Notes under the pieces: generated by a model
What the model was told of the DNA's origin: nothing
Database searches by the model: none
Seen by the model: the letters and a program-made list of their open reading frames with translations, nothing else
Shown: one piece after another, positions 16,503 to 26,126 of the stretch
How the letters are laid out: each line of letters starts with the position of its first letter
Numbering within the stretch: position 1 is the stretch's first letter
Origin: an uncultured Oscillibacter sp.
Lineage (GTDB): Bacteria > Bacillota > Clostridia > Oscillospirales > Oscillospiraceae
Length of the DNA: 64,000 bases
Reading direction: 5' to 3'
Assembly: GCA_910576865.1 (NCBI GenBank)
Contig: CAJTKE010000008.1
Coordinates: forward strand, 1-64,000
Made by a program: the position numbers and the translations under genes

Positions 16503-16542
16503 GGAGAACCTGAAAAGTTCACAAATTTTGACGAACTCGCAC

Positions 16543-16571
16543 TTGACGCCGGCCTGGAAAATGGATATGAT
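16543..16571 (+). promoter_or_regulatory. Sigma-A promoter of the SH3 protein gene
   Basis: TTGACG (16543-16548), 17-bp spacer, TATGAT (16566-16571), 42 bp before the ATG. Confidence 0.75.
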
Positions 16572-16613
16572 ATAAAATGCGATTGTAATGAAACGACACG
16601 CGGGAGGACCGAT

Positions 16614-17678
16614 ATGGCTATGAAACGCTGCCCCGTCTGCGGGGAGAGATATTCCGATACATACAAGGAGTGCCCGTTCTGCGAGGAGGAGGAGTACTGG
16701 GAGGAGGAGCAGGAGCCTGCCAGCCGTCCCGTCCTCCGGGAGGGAGGCCGGGCCACGGCCCGGACCGGCAGGAGCACCTACAGCATCGTGACGCCCATCC
16801 TGATCGTCCTGATCGTCCTGATGGCGCTGCTGCTGGTGTATCTGCTCTACGGGGACAAGTTCCTGGGCAAGGACAAGCCCAAGGAGCCGGACGACTCCGG
16901 CAAGACGGACATCACCACCCCGGTGGACCCCGGGGCCAGCACCCCCGCCGTGGACCCCAACGGGGCGGACCTGCCCGGCACGGGCGCGCCCTCCGACACG
17001 GACACGCCTGAGGGCCCGGAGGACGGCACCTCCATGCCCGAGGGCGGCGGGGACACGACGCCCGGAGACTCGGGAAGCTCCGGCGGCATGAGCTACGCCA
17101 CGGCGGCGGCCCTGCCCGGCGGCCTGACCCTCAGCCGGACGGACTTCAGCCGGAGCGTCTCCGAGGGCGGCTGGCAGCTGAAGGTTTCCGGCGGCACCGG
17201 AACCTACACCTGGATCAGTGAGAATCCCTCCATTGCCACGGTTTCCAGCGACGGCACCGTCACCCCCGTGGCCTCCGGCACCACCCACGTGGTGGTCACC
17301 GACGGGTCCAAGCGGGCCATCTGCATCGTCCGGGTCACCGGCGGCGGCTCCACGCCGTCCTCCGGCGGGACCACCACGACGCCGCCCTCCACGCCCTCCT
17401 CCGGCGGGACCACCACTACAACGCCGCCCTCCACGCCGTCCACCGGCGGCGGGTCCCTGAGGGCGGGCAAGGCCGTGGTGGTCAACGGCGGAAACGGCGT
17501 CCGGGTCCGCTCCGGCCCCGGCACCAACTACGACATCCTGGCCACGGTGCCCAACGGCGGCTCCGTCCAGATTGTCCAGTCCGCGGGAACCGGTGACTGG
17601 TATGAGATCACCTTCTCCAACGTGGGCGGCGTGACCACCACCGGCTACATGAAGGGCGAGTTCCTGGCGAATTCCTGA
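16614..17678 (+). CDS. Membrane-anchored protein with zinc ribbon, BIG2-like and SH3 domains
   Basis: 354 residues. A cytoplasmic zinc-ribbon-like N-terminus (CPVCGERYSDTYKECPFC) precedes one membrane helix (about residues 60-82), a Pro/Gly/Asp-rich spacer, a bacterial Ig-like (BIG2) domain (about 170-245, GTYTWISENPSIATVSSDG), a repeated SSGGTTTTPPSTP linker, and a C-terminal bacterial SH3 domain (about 285-354, NGVRVRSGPGTNYDILATV). SH3 domains of this type bind peptidoglycan, so the protein likely spans membrane and wall. The two linker repeats are near-identical at DNA level and could vary in number. Start at 16614 (or 16620) by GGGAGGA. Monocistronic. Confidence 0.85.
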   Translation: MAMKRCPVCGERYSDTYKECPFCEEEEYWEEEQEPASRPVLREGGRATARTGRSTYSIVTPILIVLIVLMALLLVYLLYGDKFLGKDKPKEPDDSGKTDITTPVDPGASTPAVDPNGADLPGTGAPSDTDTPEGPEDGTSMPEGGGDTTPGDSGSSGGMSYATAAALPGGLTLSRTDFSRSVSEGGWQLKVSGGTGTYTWISENPSIATVSSDGTVTPVASGTTHVVVTDGSKRAICIVRVTGGGSTPSSGGTTTTPPSTPSSGGTTTTTPPSTPSTGGGSLRAGKAVVVNGGNGVRVRSGPGTNYDILATVPNGGSVQIVQSAGTGDWYEITFSNVGGVTTTGYMKGEFLANS

Positions 17679-17704
17679 GCGCAACAAAACAAGGAAAACA
17701 AAGG

Positions 17705-17735
17705 CATCCCCGGACGGTTTGTCCGGGGATGTTTC
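17705..17735 (+). terminator. Terminator after the SH3 protein gene
   Basis: CATCCCCGGAC-GGTTTG-TCCGGGGATG followed by TTTCTT. Confidence 0.9.
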
Positions 17736-17736
17736 T

Positions 17737-17765
17737 TGCATGGGCGGCGGGTTTGTGATATAATG
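17737..17765 (+). promoter_or_regulatory. Sigma-A promoter of the ABC exporter-to-SLH gene run
   Basis: TTGCAT (17737-17742), 17-bp spacer, TATAAT (17760-17765). The only clear promoter I found before the eight-gene plus-strand series ending at 27593. Confidence 0.8.
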
Positions 17766-17806
17766 AAAAGCTGTGAAATTATGTTCCGACAATGGAGGAC
17801 GCTTTT

Positions 17807-19558
17807 ATGACCACCCAGGATTTTCAGCAAAAATCCCCCCTGCAGATCTTCCTCTCCTACTTCCGGCCCCACCGGAAGCTGTTCGTCATGGACCTGGGCT
17901 GCGCCCTGCTGATCTCCATGATCGATCTGGCCTTCCCCGCCGTGTCCCGGTGGTGCATGTACGAGCTGCTGCCCCAAAGCGCCTACCGGACCTTTTTCGC
18001 GGTCATGGCGGTGGTCTTCGCCGCCTTTGTGCTCCGGGCCCTGCTGACCTACGTGATCTGCTACTGGGGCCACACCTTCGGCATCCTGGTGGAGGCGGAC
18101 ATCCGCCACGACCTCTTCCGCCACATGCAGGAGCTGAGCTTCAACTACTACGACAAGAACCGCACCGGCCAGCTGATGAGCCGCCTGACGGCGGACCTCT
18201 TCGACATCACGGAGCTGGCCCACCACGGGCCGGAGGACATCTTCATCTCCGGTGTGACCATCGTGGGGTCCCTGGTCATCATGTTCACCATCCAGTGGCG
18301 GCTGGCCCTGGTCATCGCCTGCATCGTGCCGGTGTTTTTCGCCGTGGTCTGGTTCTGCCGCCGGTCCATGAGCGAGGCCTCCGCCGCCGTGAAGCAGAAA
18401 ACCGCCGTCATCAACTCGGACATCGAGTCCGGCCTCTCGGGCATCCGGACGGCCAAGGCCTTTGCCAACGAGGGGGCGGAGCTCCAGAAGTTCGACAGCT
18501 CCAACGCCACCTTCAAGACCTCCAAGCGGGCCTTCCACAAGGCTATGGGCCGGTTCAACGCCACCATGGAGTTCTTCCTGTGCATCCTCTCCGCCGCCGT
18601 CATCGCCGCCGGGGGGCTGTTCATCATGCGGGGGGAGCTGAACGTCATCGACCTGACCACCTTCAGCCTCTACATCACCACCTTCGTCACCCCGGTGCGG
18701 AAGCTCAGCAACTTCGCGGAGCTCTTCGCCAACGGCACGGCGGGCCTGGGCCGCTTCATCGAGCTGATGCGGGAGGAGCCCGCCCTGAAGGACGCCCCGG
18801 ACGCCAAGACACTGGACCGGGTGGAGGGGAAGATCGACGTGGACCACGTCAGCTTCGCCTACCAGAGAGACGCGGCGGTGCTTCACGACGTGGACCTCCA
18901 CATCCGCCCCGGCGAGACCCTGGCGGTGGTGGGCCCCTCCGGCGGGGGGAAGTCCACCCTCTGCCAGCTGATTCCCCGGTTTTACGACGTGACGGAGGGG
19001 GCCATCCTCCTGGACGGCACGGACGTGCGGCAGGTGACCCAGGAGTCCCTCCGGCGGAACGTGGGCGTGGTGCAGCAGGACGTGTTCCTCTTCGCCGCCA
19101 GCATTCTGGAAAACATCCGCTACGGCCGCCCCGGGGCCACCGAGGAGGAGGTGGCCCGGGCCGCGCGGCTGGCGGAGATATACGACGACATTGTGGCCAT
19201 GCCCGACGGGTTCAACACCTACGTGGGGGAGCGGGGCGTGCTCCTCTCCGGCGGGCAGAAGCAGCGGATTTCCATCGCCCGCATCTTCCTGAAGGATCCC
19301 CCGGTGCTGATCCTGGACGAGGCCACCTCGGCCCTGGACAGCGTGACGGAGGCCAGACTCCAGGAGGCGTTTGACAAGCTCTCCCAGGGCCGGACCACCA
19401 TCATCATCGCCCACCGGCTCTCCACCGTCCGGAACGCGGACCGCATCGCCGTCATCGAGGACGGGAAGATGGTGGAGCTGGGGGCCCATGAGGAGCTGAT
19501 GGCGAAGGACGGGGCCTACGCCGCCCTGGTCCGCACCCAGGAGCTGCGCCATGGATAA
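17807..19558 (+). CDS. ABC exporter half-transporter (membrane domain fused to ATPase)
   Basis: 583 residues. Six-helix ABC_membrane domain (about 20-315) followed by an ATPase domain: Walker A GPSGGGKST, Q-loop, signature LLSGGQKQR, Walker B VLILDEATSALD and H-loop IIIAHRLSTV. Architecture of MsbA/LmrA/BmrA-type lipid or multidrug exporters; all catalytic motifs are intact, so a homodimer would be active. The start at 17807 has GGAGG 8 nt upstream, preferable to the in-frame ATG at 17792. Overlaps ylmH by 8 bp. Substrate unknown. Confidence 0.93.
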   Translation: MTTQDFQQKSPLQIFLSYFRPHRKLFVMDLGCALLISMIDLAFPAVSRWCMYELLPQSAYRTFFAVMAVVFAAFVLRALLTYVICYWGHTFGILVEADIRHDLFRHMQELSFNYYDKNRTGQLMSRLTADLFDITELAHHGPEDIFISGVTIVGSLVIMFTIQWRLALVIACIVPVFFAVVWFCRRSMSEASAAVKQKTAVINSDIESGLSGIRTAKAFANEGAELQKFDSSNATFKTSKRAFHKAMGRFNATMEFFLCILSAAVIAAGGLFIMRGELNVIDLTTFSLYITTFVTPVRKLSNFAELFANGTAGLGRFIELMREEPALKDAPDAKTLDRVEGKIDVDHVSFAYQRDAAVLHDVDLHIRPGETLAVVGPSGGGKSTLCQLIPRFYDVTEGAILLDGTDVRQVTQESLRRNVGVVQQDVFLFAASILENIRYGRPGATEEEVARAARLAEIYDDIVAMPDGFNTYVGERGVLLSGGQKQRISIARIFLKDPPVLILDEATSALDSVTEARLQEAFDKLSQGRTTIIIAHRLSTVRNADRIAVIEDGKMVELGAHEELMAKDGAYAALVRTQELRHG

Positions 19559-20342
19559 GGGCGCGCTGCTGGACCGCCTGGGTTTGACCGGGGAGGACCG
19601 GCTGACCCTGGCGAAGGTCCTGGACAAGGCGGAACAGGCGGAGAACCGGAATATTCCCACTTTCACGGATTTCCTCAGCCCCCGGCAGCGCTCCCAGGCC
19701 GTGGAGCTTCTGCGCTTGGCGGGGATTTCCGAGAGCTCCCATGTCCCCCAGGGGGGCTATGAGGGAGCGGAGCGGCAGGTTCTTTTGTTCCTCCCCGACT
19801 GGCTGGAGGCGGAGAACGCCGAGAGTCCCATTCGATGCCTCCGGGCCTCCTTCCGGGAGGAGGAGAAGCTGACCCACCGGGACCTCCTGGGGAGCCTGAT
19901 GGGCATGGGCGTGGTTCGGGAGAAGATCGGGGACATCCTGGTGGCCCCGGACAGCGCGGACCTGCTGGTGCTGGAGGGCGTTGCGGACTTCCTGCTGCAA
20001 AGCTGGGACTCCGCCGGGCGGGCCAAACTCAGCGTGTCCGCCATCGAGCCGGACAACCTCCACATTCCCACGGTTCAGCGCAGGGAGGTCCGGGACACGG
20101 TCAGCTCCCTCCGGCTGGACGCGGTGGCGTCCTCCGGCTTCCGATTGGCCCGGGGCAAGGCCGCCGCCCTCATTGAGAGCGGGAAAGTTCAGCTGAACTG
20201 GCGGGAGTGCGTGAAGCCGGACAAGCTGCTGGAGGCGGGGGACGTGGTGTCCGCCCGGGGCTTTGGAAAATTCGAACTCAGCGAGGTGGGGGGATTGACC
20301 CGGAAGGGGAGAATCTCCATTGTCTTGCAGGTTTACGTTTGA
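19551..20342 (+). CDS. ylmH: YlmH-family S4-domain RNA-binding protein
   Basis: 263 residues: N-terminal YlmH domain (TFTDFLSPRQRSQAVELL) and a C-terminal S4 domain (about 185-245, SSLRLDAVASSGFRLARGKA). YlmH binds the large ribosomal subunit and takes part in ribosome-associated quality control in B. subtilis. It usually sits in the ylm/divIVA division cluster; here it overlaps an ABC exporter and is followed by DUF4177 and DUF896 genes. Own start ATG at 19551 inside the exporter gene. Confidence 0.9.
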   Translation: MDKGALLDRLGLTGEDRLTLAKVLDKAEQAENRNIPTFTDFLSPRQRSQAVELLRLAGISESSHVPQGGYEGAERQVLLFLPDWLEAENAESPIRCLRASFREEEKLTHRDLLGSLMGMGVVREKIGDILVAPDSADLLVLEGVADFLLQSWDSAGRAKLSVSAIEPDNLHIPTVQRREVRDTVSSLRLDAVASSGFRLARGKAAALIESGKVQLNWRECVKPDKLLEAGDVVSARGFGKFELSEVGGLTRKGRISIVLQVYV

Positions 20343-20354
20343 GGAGGACGGGCA

Positions 20355-20552
20355 GTGCTGGAATATGAGTTTGAGGCCATCGCCGCCGACAGGGGCTTTT
20401 TTGTGGGGAAGACCACGGGGCACCGGGAGGCCATTCTCCGCCGGGCGGCGGAGGGCTGGCGCTACGCCGGGTGGATTCCCACCCAGCAGATGAACGGCAG
20501 CGTTTTGGAGCTGGATTTGATTTTCGAGCGGGAAACGGAGGGACAAGCGTGA
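20355..20552 (+). CDS. DUF4177 family protein
   Basis: 65 residues matching DUF4177, a small domain of unknown function with a pattern of hydrophobic strand, helix with EGWRYAGWIP, then a C-terminal strand (LELDLIFER). GTG start at 20355 preceded by GAGGAGG. It overlaps the next gene by 4 bp (GTGA), so it is part of a coupled operon. Confidence 0.85.
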   Translation: MLEYEFEAIAADRGFFVGKTTGHREAILRRAAEGWRYAGWIPTQQMNGSVLELDLIFERETEGQA

Positions 20553-20761
20553 ACAAGGAACAGATCGACCGCATCAACGAGCTGGCCAGAAAGGCCCGGT
20601 TCGTGGGTCTGACGCCGGACGAGGAGAAGGAGCGGGCCGCCCTCCGCCGGGCCTATATCGACTCGGTGCTGGGGAACCTGCAGGCCCAGCTGGACAACAC
20701 CTACCTTGTGGACGAGCAGGGAAACAAACGGAAGCTGGAAAAGAAAGAAACGGAGGAGTGA
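20549..20761 (+). CDS. DUF896 (YnzC-like) protein
   Basis: 70 residues with the DUF896 signature: EQIDRINELARKARFVGLT, two helices and LVDEQGNKRKL. B. subtilis YnzC, an SOS-operon member, is a two-helix hairpin of unknown function. GTG start at 20549 overlapping the DUF4177 stop. The organisation suggests a housekeeping role rather than SOS control; no LexA box is seen nearby. Confidence 0.88.
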   Translation: MNKEQIDRINELARKARFVGLTPDEEKERAALRRAYIDSVLGNLQAQLDNTYLVDEQGNKRKLEKKETEE

Positions 20762-20764
20762 GCC

Positions 20765-21967
20765 ATGGCGGACAACAGGAAAAAATCCTCCGGCGGCGGG
20801 GACTGGGGCTGGCCGCTGATCATCCTCTCCTTCTGCCTGGGCGTGTGGCCCATCGGGCTGGTGCTGCTGTTCGGCAAGCTCTTCGCCGAGGACGAGAAGA
20901 AAACTGTCCAGGAGGCCCCGCCTCTCCAGGGGACGGCGGAGCAGACCAACCCGCCCCGGCGGCAGACCAAGGCCACCAAGGCGGTGAAGAAGGTCACCAA
21001 GTCCCCCCAGACGAAAAAGTCCACCGCCCGGTGGCTGAAGCTGCTGGGGGCCATCCTGCTGGGCATCGGCGTGGCCGCCATGGGCGACGCCGGGAGCAGC
21101 GCCTTGTGGGCCATGCGGAACGGCTGGGAGTCCTTCTGGTGGGTGGAGGACCTGCTGAGCGGGCTGGCCTTTGCCGCCGCCGGCGGCGGCATGGTCTTCA
21201 AGGGCGTCTCCATGGACCGGCAGCTGAAACGCTTTTCCAGGTACCTCCTGGTTCTGGGAGACCGGGAGGCCATGCCCATCGACGAGCTGGCCCGGACCCT
21301 GGGCTACTCGGAGCGCCGGGTGGAGAAGGACCTGGAGAAGATGATTGACAAGGGCTACTTCGGCGGGAAGGCCTACCTCAACATGGAGCTGGGCTATCTC
21401 TTCCGCTCCAGCGGGGCGGGGGAGGCGTTCCGCCAGAGGTTCGAGGAGGCCGTCCGGGAGGAGACCCGGGAGACCGCGGAGTCCAGGCGGCAGGCCGCTC
21501 CCAAGGAGACAGAGGAGGGCTATTCCGGCATCCTCCGGAACATCCGCCGGGCCAACGACCAGATCGCGGACCCCATTCTCTCCGCCAAGATCGACCGGCT
21601 GGAGGAAATCACCGCCAGGATCTTCAAGGCCGTGGAGGAGGATCCCCGGAAAAAGGACCGCATCGGGACCTTTCTGAACTACTACCTGCCCACCACCCAG
21701 AAGCTGCTGGACTCCTACGCGGAGTTCGAGTCCGCCGGGGTGGAGGGGGAGAACCTCCGTCAGGCCAAGGAGCGGATTGAGAACACCATGGATTCCATCG
21801 TCAAGGGCTTCGAGCATCAGTTGGACGAGCTGTACAAGGCGGACGCCATGGACGTGGACTCGGACATCCGGGTCATGGAGCATATGCTCCGCCGGGACAC
21901 CGGCAGCGCGGAGCAGGATTTCGGCCTGGGAGGCTCCGCCGCCCGGACCGCGCCGGAGGACGAGTGA
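20765..21967 (+). CDS. XpaC-like (5-bromo-4-chloroindolyl phosphate hydrolysis family) membrane protein
   Basis: 400 residues. Three hydrophobic segments in the N-terminal half (about 14-38, 89-106, 127-146), a winged-helix-like part (ELARTLGYSERRVEKDLEKM), and a C-terminal helical XpaC domain (EITARIFKAVEEDPRKKDR, FLNYYLPTTQKLLDSY). XpaC proteins were named for X-P hydrolysis in B. subtilis but their function is unresolved and often linked to TelA/tellurite-resistance-like partners. No TelA neighbour is present. It is 3 bp after the DUF896 stop and 48 bp before the cyclase gene, so co-transcribed with both. Confidence 0.8.
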   Translation: MADNRKKSSGGGDWGWPLIILSFCLGVWPIGLVLLFGKLFAEDEKKTVQEAPPLQGTAEQTNPPRRQTKATKAVKKVTKSPQTKKSTARWLKLLGAILLGIGVAAMGDAGSSALWAMRNGWESFWWVEDLLSGLAFAAAGGGMVFKGVSMDRQLKRFSRYLLVLGDREAMPIDELARTLGYSERRVEKDLEKMIDKGYFGGKAYLNMELGYLFRSSGAGEAFRQRFEEAVREETRETAESRRQAAPKETEEGYSGILRNIRRANDQIADPILSAKIDRLEEITARIFKAVEEDPRKKDRIGTFLNYYLPTTQKLLDSYAEFESAGVEGENLRQAKERIENTMDSIVKGFEHQLDELYKADAMDVDSDIRVMEHMLRRDTGSAEQDFGLGGSAARTAPEDE

Positions 21968-22015
21968 ACCGCGCCGGGGCCGGGGCCCCGGCGGACGAAC
22001 GAGGGAGGAGACCAG

Positions 22016-23815
22016 ATGAAAAAGAACCCGCGGGCGGTGCTGGCCGCTCTTGCCATCGCGGCGCTGATGACGCTGTCGGCGGGCCTGGGCCTGCTGGAGA
22101 CTGCGGACTGGGCCGTCTCGGACGCCTGGTACCAGGATCCCCTGCTGTTTGACGGGGAGATCGTGCTGGTGGGCATTGACCAGAAGGCCATCGAGGACAT
22201 CGGCCCTTACGATGAGTGGGGACGGGAGATCGTCGCCATGGCCATTGAATATCTGAATGAATCGGAAGACCGCCGTCCGGCGGCCATCTGCCTGGACGTG
22301 CTATATATCGGCGAGAGCGACCCGGAGGCCGACGCGTGGCTGGCGGAGGCCGCGGAGGCTTACGGCAACGTGGTGACGGGCTGCGCCGCCCTGTTTGAGG
22401 ATGGATTTGTGGAGGGGGAGGACGGCGAGTTCTTCCGGGACCGCTTCGCCATCCGGCTTTTTGAGGAGCCCTTCCCCGCCATGAGGGAGGCGGCGACCAT
22501 CGGGCACATCAACGCCATGCTGGACGCCGACGGCATCCTGCGCCACCACCTGCTGACCATCCATGTGCCCGACGGGCGGGAGATTCCCTCCATGGTCCTG
22601 GCGGCGGCGCAGAAATACCAGGACTTTTACGATCTGGGCCCGGTGGAGCGGCCCCCGACGGACGGGAACGGCTTCTGGTACGTCCCCTTCAGCGGCGGGC
22701 CGGGGGACCTGTGGGAATCCATCTCCGTGGCGGACCTGCTGGCGGGGGAGGTCCCGCCGGACTACTTCGCCGGAAAGGTGGTCCTGATCGGGCCTTACGC
22801 CCCGGGACTCCAGGACAGCTATTTCACCTCCATCGACCACGCCGAGGCCATGTACGGCGTGGAATATCAGGCCAACGCCATCCAGGCCCTCATCCGGGGG
22901 GACCACAAGCGGGAGGTGGGGGACGGCCTCCAGCTGGCGGCGCTGTTCCTTCTGCTGGTGTTGTCCCTGGCGGCGTTCTGGCAGAGGCCGGTGAAGGTCT
23001 CCACGGCGGTCTGGCTGCTGCTGGCCGGGGGCTGGCTGGGGCTGTGCAGGCTGCTGTACGCCCGGGGCTATGTGCTTCACGCCCTGTGGGTCCCCCTGGG
23101 GGTCACGATCCTGTACGCCGGGTGCCTCGCCGCCAACTACATCCGGGCGGCCCTGGAGCGGCGGAAGGTCACCAACACCTTCCAGCGCTATGTGGCCCCG
23201 GAAATCGTCCGGGAGCTTTTGAAGGAGGGCGAGGCCCTGGAGCTGGGGGGCAAGCAGGTGGAAATCGCCGTGCTGTTCGTGGACGTGCGGGGCTTCACCA
23301 CCATGTCCGAGGCCCTGGAGCCCCCGGAGGTGGTGGAGATTCTGAACCGCTACCTGACGCTGATTTCCGACTGCATCCTGAACAACCACGGCACACTGGA
23401 CAAGTTCGTGGGGGACGCGGCCATGGCCTTCTGGGGCGCGCCGCTGCCCCAGGAGGACCACGTCATGCTGGCCTGCCGGGCGGCGATGGACATGGTGGAG
23501 GGCTCCGAGGCCCTGTCCCAGGAGCTGCTGGCCCAGTACGGGCGGACGGTGGCCTTCGGTGTGGGCGTCCACGTGGGGCCGGCGGTCGTGGGGAACATCG
23601 GGTCCCCCAAGCGGATGGACTACACCGCCATCGGCGACACGGTGAACACCTCCGCCCGGCTGGAGGCCAACGCCCCCGGCGGGACGGTCTACATCTCCCG
23701 CGCCGTGGCGGACGCCCTGGAGGGGCGCATCCGCGCCGAGTCCCTGGGAGATACCATTAAATTGAAGGGCAAAAAGGACGGCTTTGAGATTCTGACCCTG
23801 GAGGAGATTCTGTAA
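22016..23815 (+). CDS. CHASE2-domain class III adenylate/guanylate cyclase
   Basis: 599 residues: one N-terminal TM helix, an extracytoplasmic CHASE2 sensor (about 30-300), three TM helices (about 303-375) and a cytoplasmic class III nucleotidyl cyclase domain (about 415-590). Metal-binding Asp423 (LFVDVRGFT) and Asp467 (KFVGDAAMAFWG) are present, as are Lys463 with Thr537, Asn544 and Arg548 (DYTAIGDTVNTSARLE); a Lys/Thr pair is usual in bacterial adenylate cyclases, so cAMP is the likelier product. All catalytic residues for a homodimer are intact. It is followed 39 bp later by a secreted FecR-domain protein, with no promoter between. Ligand and the cAMP receptor are unknown. Confidence 0.95.
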   Translation: MKKNPRAVLAALAIAALMTLSAGLGLLETADWAVSDAWYQDPLLFDGEIVLVGIDQKAIEDIGPYDEWGREIVAMAIEYLNESEDRRPAAICLDVLYIGESDPEADAWLAEAAEAYGNVVTGCAALFEDGFVEGEDGEFFRDRFAIRLFEEPFPAMREAATIGHINAMLDADGILRHHLLTIHVPDGREIPSMVLAAAQKYQDFYDLGPVERPPTDGNGFWYVPFSGGPGDLWESISVADLLAGEVPPDYFAGKVVLIGPYAPGLQDSYFTSIDHAEAMYGVEYQANAIQALIRGDHKREVGDGLQLAALFLLLVLSLAAFWQRPVKVSTAVWLLLAGGWLGLCRLLYARGYVLHALWVPLGVTILYAGCLAANYIRAALERRKVTNTFQRYVAPEIVRELLKEGEALELGGKQVEIAVLFVDVRGFTTMSEALEPPEVVEILNRYLTLISDCILNNHGTLDKFVGDAAMAFWGAPLPQEDHVMLACRAAMDMVEGSEALSQELLAQYGRTVAFGVGVHVGPAVVGNIGSPKRMDYTAIGDTVNTSARLEANAPGGTVYISRAVADALEGRIRAESLGDTIKLKGKKDGFEILTLEEIL

Positions 23816-23854
23816 GAACTCCTGAAATCTTGTTGTGAAAGAGGCGTACGTATT

Positions 23855-26101
23855 ATGATGAGACGAACTGTGAGGCTGTTATCCTTCCTGATGGCCCTGG
23901 CCCTTGTGACCGGACTGGCGGCACCCGCCCTGGCGGCGGAGACGGCGGCGGTGATCCGCCTGACCAAAACCACCGGAACGGTGGAGATTTCCAAGAGCAG
24001 CGGAAAGTCCGTTTCCCTGCTGAAGAACATGCGCCTCTACAACGGCTACCATGTGGAGACGGACGAGGAGAGCTATGCCTGGATCAATCTGGACGATTCG
24101 AAACTCCTCAAGGAGGACGCCGCCAGTGAGGTCGAGGTCCGGAAGGACGGCAAAAAGCTGGAGGTCCTCCTCTGCTCCGGGAATATCTTCTTTGACGTGG
24201 CGGAGCCCCTGGAGGACGACGAGTCCATGAACATCCACACCTCCACCACCGTGGTGGGCATCCGGGGGACCAGCGGATGGATTCGGGTGGTGGACCGCTG
24301 GACTACGGAGATTTCCGTGCTGGAGGGCACGGTGGAATGCTCCGTCACGGACCCGGTGACCAATCAGGTGAAAGCCGAACCCATCAAGGGCGGTGAGCGG
24401 GTGACCTGCGTCGTCTACCCTCGGGAGCAGGACGGGGACAAATGCGACATCCTCCGGGAGAAGTTCACTGTGGAGGACATCCCCGGCTTCGCCCTGACGG
24501 ACCTGACCCGGGATATCCCGCTGTGCGACAAGATCGAACAGAAAACGGGGCTGGACATCCCCCGGGACCTTGCCGCCGTGGCCGGGGGCGACCCCAGCGG
24601 GCGGACGCCGGACCGGGAGAGCGCCACGAAGGAGGTCCTTGACGAGTCGGACCGACGGGAGGACGAGGACGAGGAGGACCTCCACGACCGGATCGAGGAG
24701 GTCGAGAAGGAACTGGAGAAGCAGCCGGACAACATCTCCCCCAGCAAGCCGATTGAAAAGCCCGTGACTCCCGCCCCGGAGACGCCGGACCGGGACGACA
24801 GCTCCGATTCCGGCGGCAGCGGGACCACCACCCCGACACCCACGCCTCCGGACCCGACGCCGCCCGAACCGACGCCTGACCCTGATCCTGATCCTGGCCC
24901 GGAGCCCGGCCCGGACCCCGACCCGGACCCGACGCCGCCGGAGCCGGCGACCTACACCATCGCCTTTGACGCCAACGGCGGAAAATGGGGAACCGGCACG
25001 GTGCAGACCCCTGTCCAGACGAATCCGGACGGCACCGCCGCCTGGCCGGAGGAGCCCGTCCGAGCGGGCTACTACCTGGACGGCTGGTACGACGCGCCCG
25101 AGGGCGGAAACCAGATCACGGCGGACCACGTTTTCACGGCGGACGGCACCATATACGCCCAGTGGCTCTCCACGGCCTTTGCCTGGAAGTGGGACGAGGC
25201 CACCAAGACGCTGACATTCTCCGGCCAAGCGCCGATGCCGAATTACGGTCCTTACAGTTTTTCTGACCGAGAATGGAAGGACTACGTGGGCGAAGTGGAA
25301 AACGTTGTTATAAAAAATGGCCTTACCAACATAGGGGGTTACGCCTTTGCCTACTGCTCCAAACTGACCAGCGTGACCATCCCGGACAGCGTCACCAGCA
25401 TAGGGCAAAGAGCCTTTTCCGACTGCGCCAGCCTGACCGACGTGACCATCCCGGAGGGCGTCACGAGAATAGAGGATTACGCTTTTTACGGCTGCTCCGT
25501 CTTGTCCGGCACGCTGACCATCCCGAAGGGCGTCACCCAAATAGAGGAATGTACCTTTTACGGCTGCTCTGCATTGTCCGGCACGCTGACCATCCCGGAG
25601 GGCGTCACCAGCATCGGGGAATTCGCCTTCAAGAACTGCTCCGGCCTGACCGGTACTCTGACGATCCCCGACAAAGTCGCCAGTATTGGGTCCAACGCCT
25701 TTTCCGGCTGTTCCAGCTTGACCGGCACGCTGACCATCCCGGACAGCGTCACCAGTATTGATGAATGGGCCTTTTCCAACTGCTCCGGCCTGGAGAGCGT
25801 AAAGATCCCCGGAACTGTTGCCCAGATCAGCAGGTACGCGTTCCGATATTGCGGCGGCCTGACCAGCGTTTACATCTCCGACGGCGTCTCCAGTATTGGA
25901 GAACGGGCTTTTGAAAGGTGCGTCAAATTGACCACGGTCAGAATGCCAAAAAGCGTGGCCAGCGTCGATAACGCGGCTTTTTCCGAGACGAATGTGGCGA
26001 CCGTCAACTTCGGGGGCTCGTCCGGCGAGTGGAGCGCGGGACGGTTTTACGACACGGGCCTTCTCTTGAAGAACCCTACAATCAATTTTGACCAACCATA
26101 A
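23855..26101 (+). CDS. Secreted FecR-domain/leucine-rich-repeat (BspA-like) surface protein, copy 1
   Basis: 748 residues. Signal peptide (1-27, ending APALAAE), FecR-like domain (about 30-150, with VVGIRGTSGWIRVVDRWTT), a charged coiled region (about 245-295), a Pro/Asp-rich linker, an InlB/Flg_new-type repeat (about 365-435, FDANGGKWGTGTVQTPVQT), then about eight BspA-type LRR_5 repeats (VTIPDSVTSIGQRAFSDC) to the end. No LPXTG or SLH anchor is seen. It is transcribed with the CHASE2 cyclase and the SLH/propeller protein. FecR domains paired with CHASE2 signalling proteins are known in other phyla as far as I recall. Two paralogs lie at 39438-41498 and 43135-44903. FecR domains are best known as anti-sigma regulators, but here no TM or anti-sigma part is present, so a surface role is likelier. 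Confidence 0.88.
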   Translation: MMRRTVRLLSFLMALALVTGLAAPALAAETAAVIRLTKTTGTVEISKSSGKSVSLLKNMRLYNGYHVETDEESYAWINLDDSKLLKEDAASEVEVRKDGKKLEVLLCSGNIFFDVAEPLEDDESMNIHTSTTVVGIRGTSGWIRVVDRWTTEISVLEGTVECSVTDPVTNQVKAEPIKGGERVTCVVYPREQDGDKCDILREKFTVEDIPGFALTDLTRDIPLCDKIEQKTGLDIPRDLAAVAGGDPSGRTPDRESATKEVLDESDRREDEDEEDLHDRIEEVEKELEKQPDNISPSKPIEKPVTPAPETPDRDDSSDSGGSGTTTPTPTPPDPTPPEPTPDPDPDPGPEPGPDPDPDPTPPEPATYTIAFDANGGKWGTGTVQTPVQTNPDGTAAWPEEPVRAGYYLDGWYDAPEGGNQITADHVFTADGTIYAQWLSTAFAWKWDEATKTLTFSGQAPMPNYGPYSFSDREWKDYVGEVENVVIKNGLTNIGGYAFAYCSKLTSVTIPDSVTSIGQRAFSDCASLTDVTIPEGVTRIEDYAFYGCSVLSGTLTIPKGVTQIEECTFYGCSALSGTLTIPEGVTSIGEFAFKNCSGLTGTLTIPDKVASIGSNAFSGCSSLTGTLTIPDSVTSIDEWAFSNCSGLESVKIPGTVAQISRYAFRYCGGLTSVYISDGVSSIGERAFERCVKLTTVRMPKSVASVDNAAFSETNVATVNFGGSSGEWSAGRFYDTGLLLKNPTINFDQP

Positions 26102-26126
26102 TAACTATAAAAAGGAGAGAGGAATC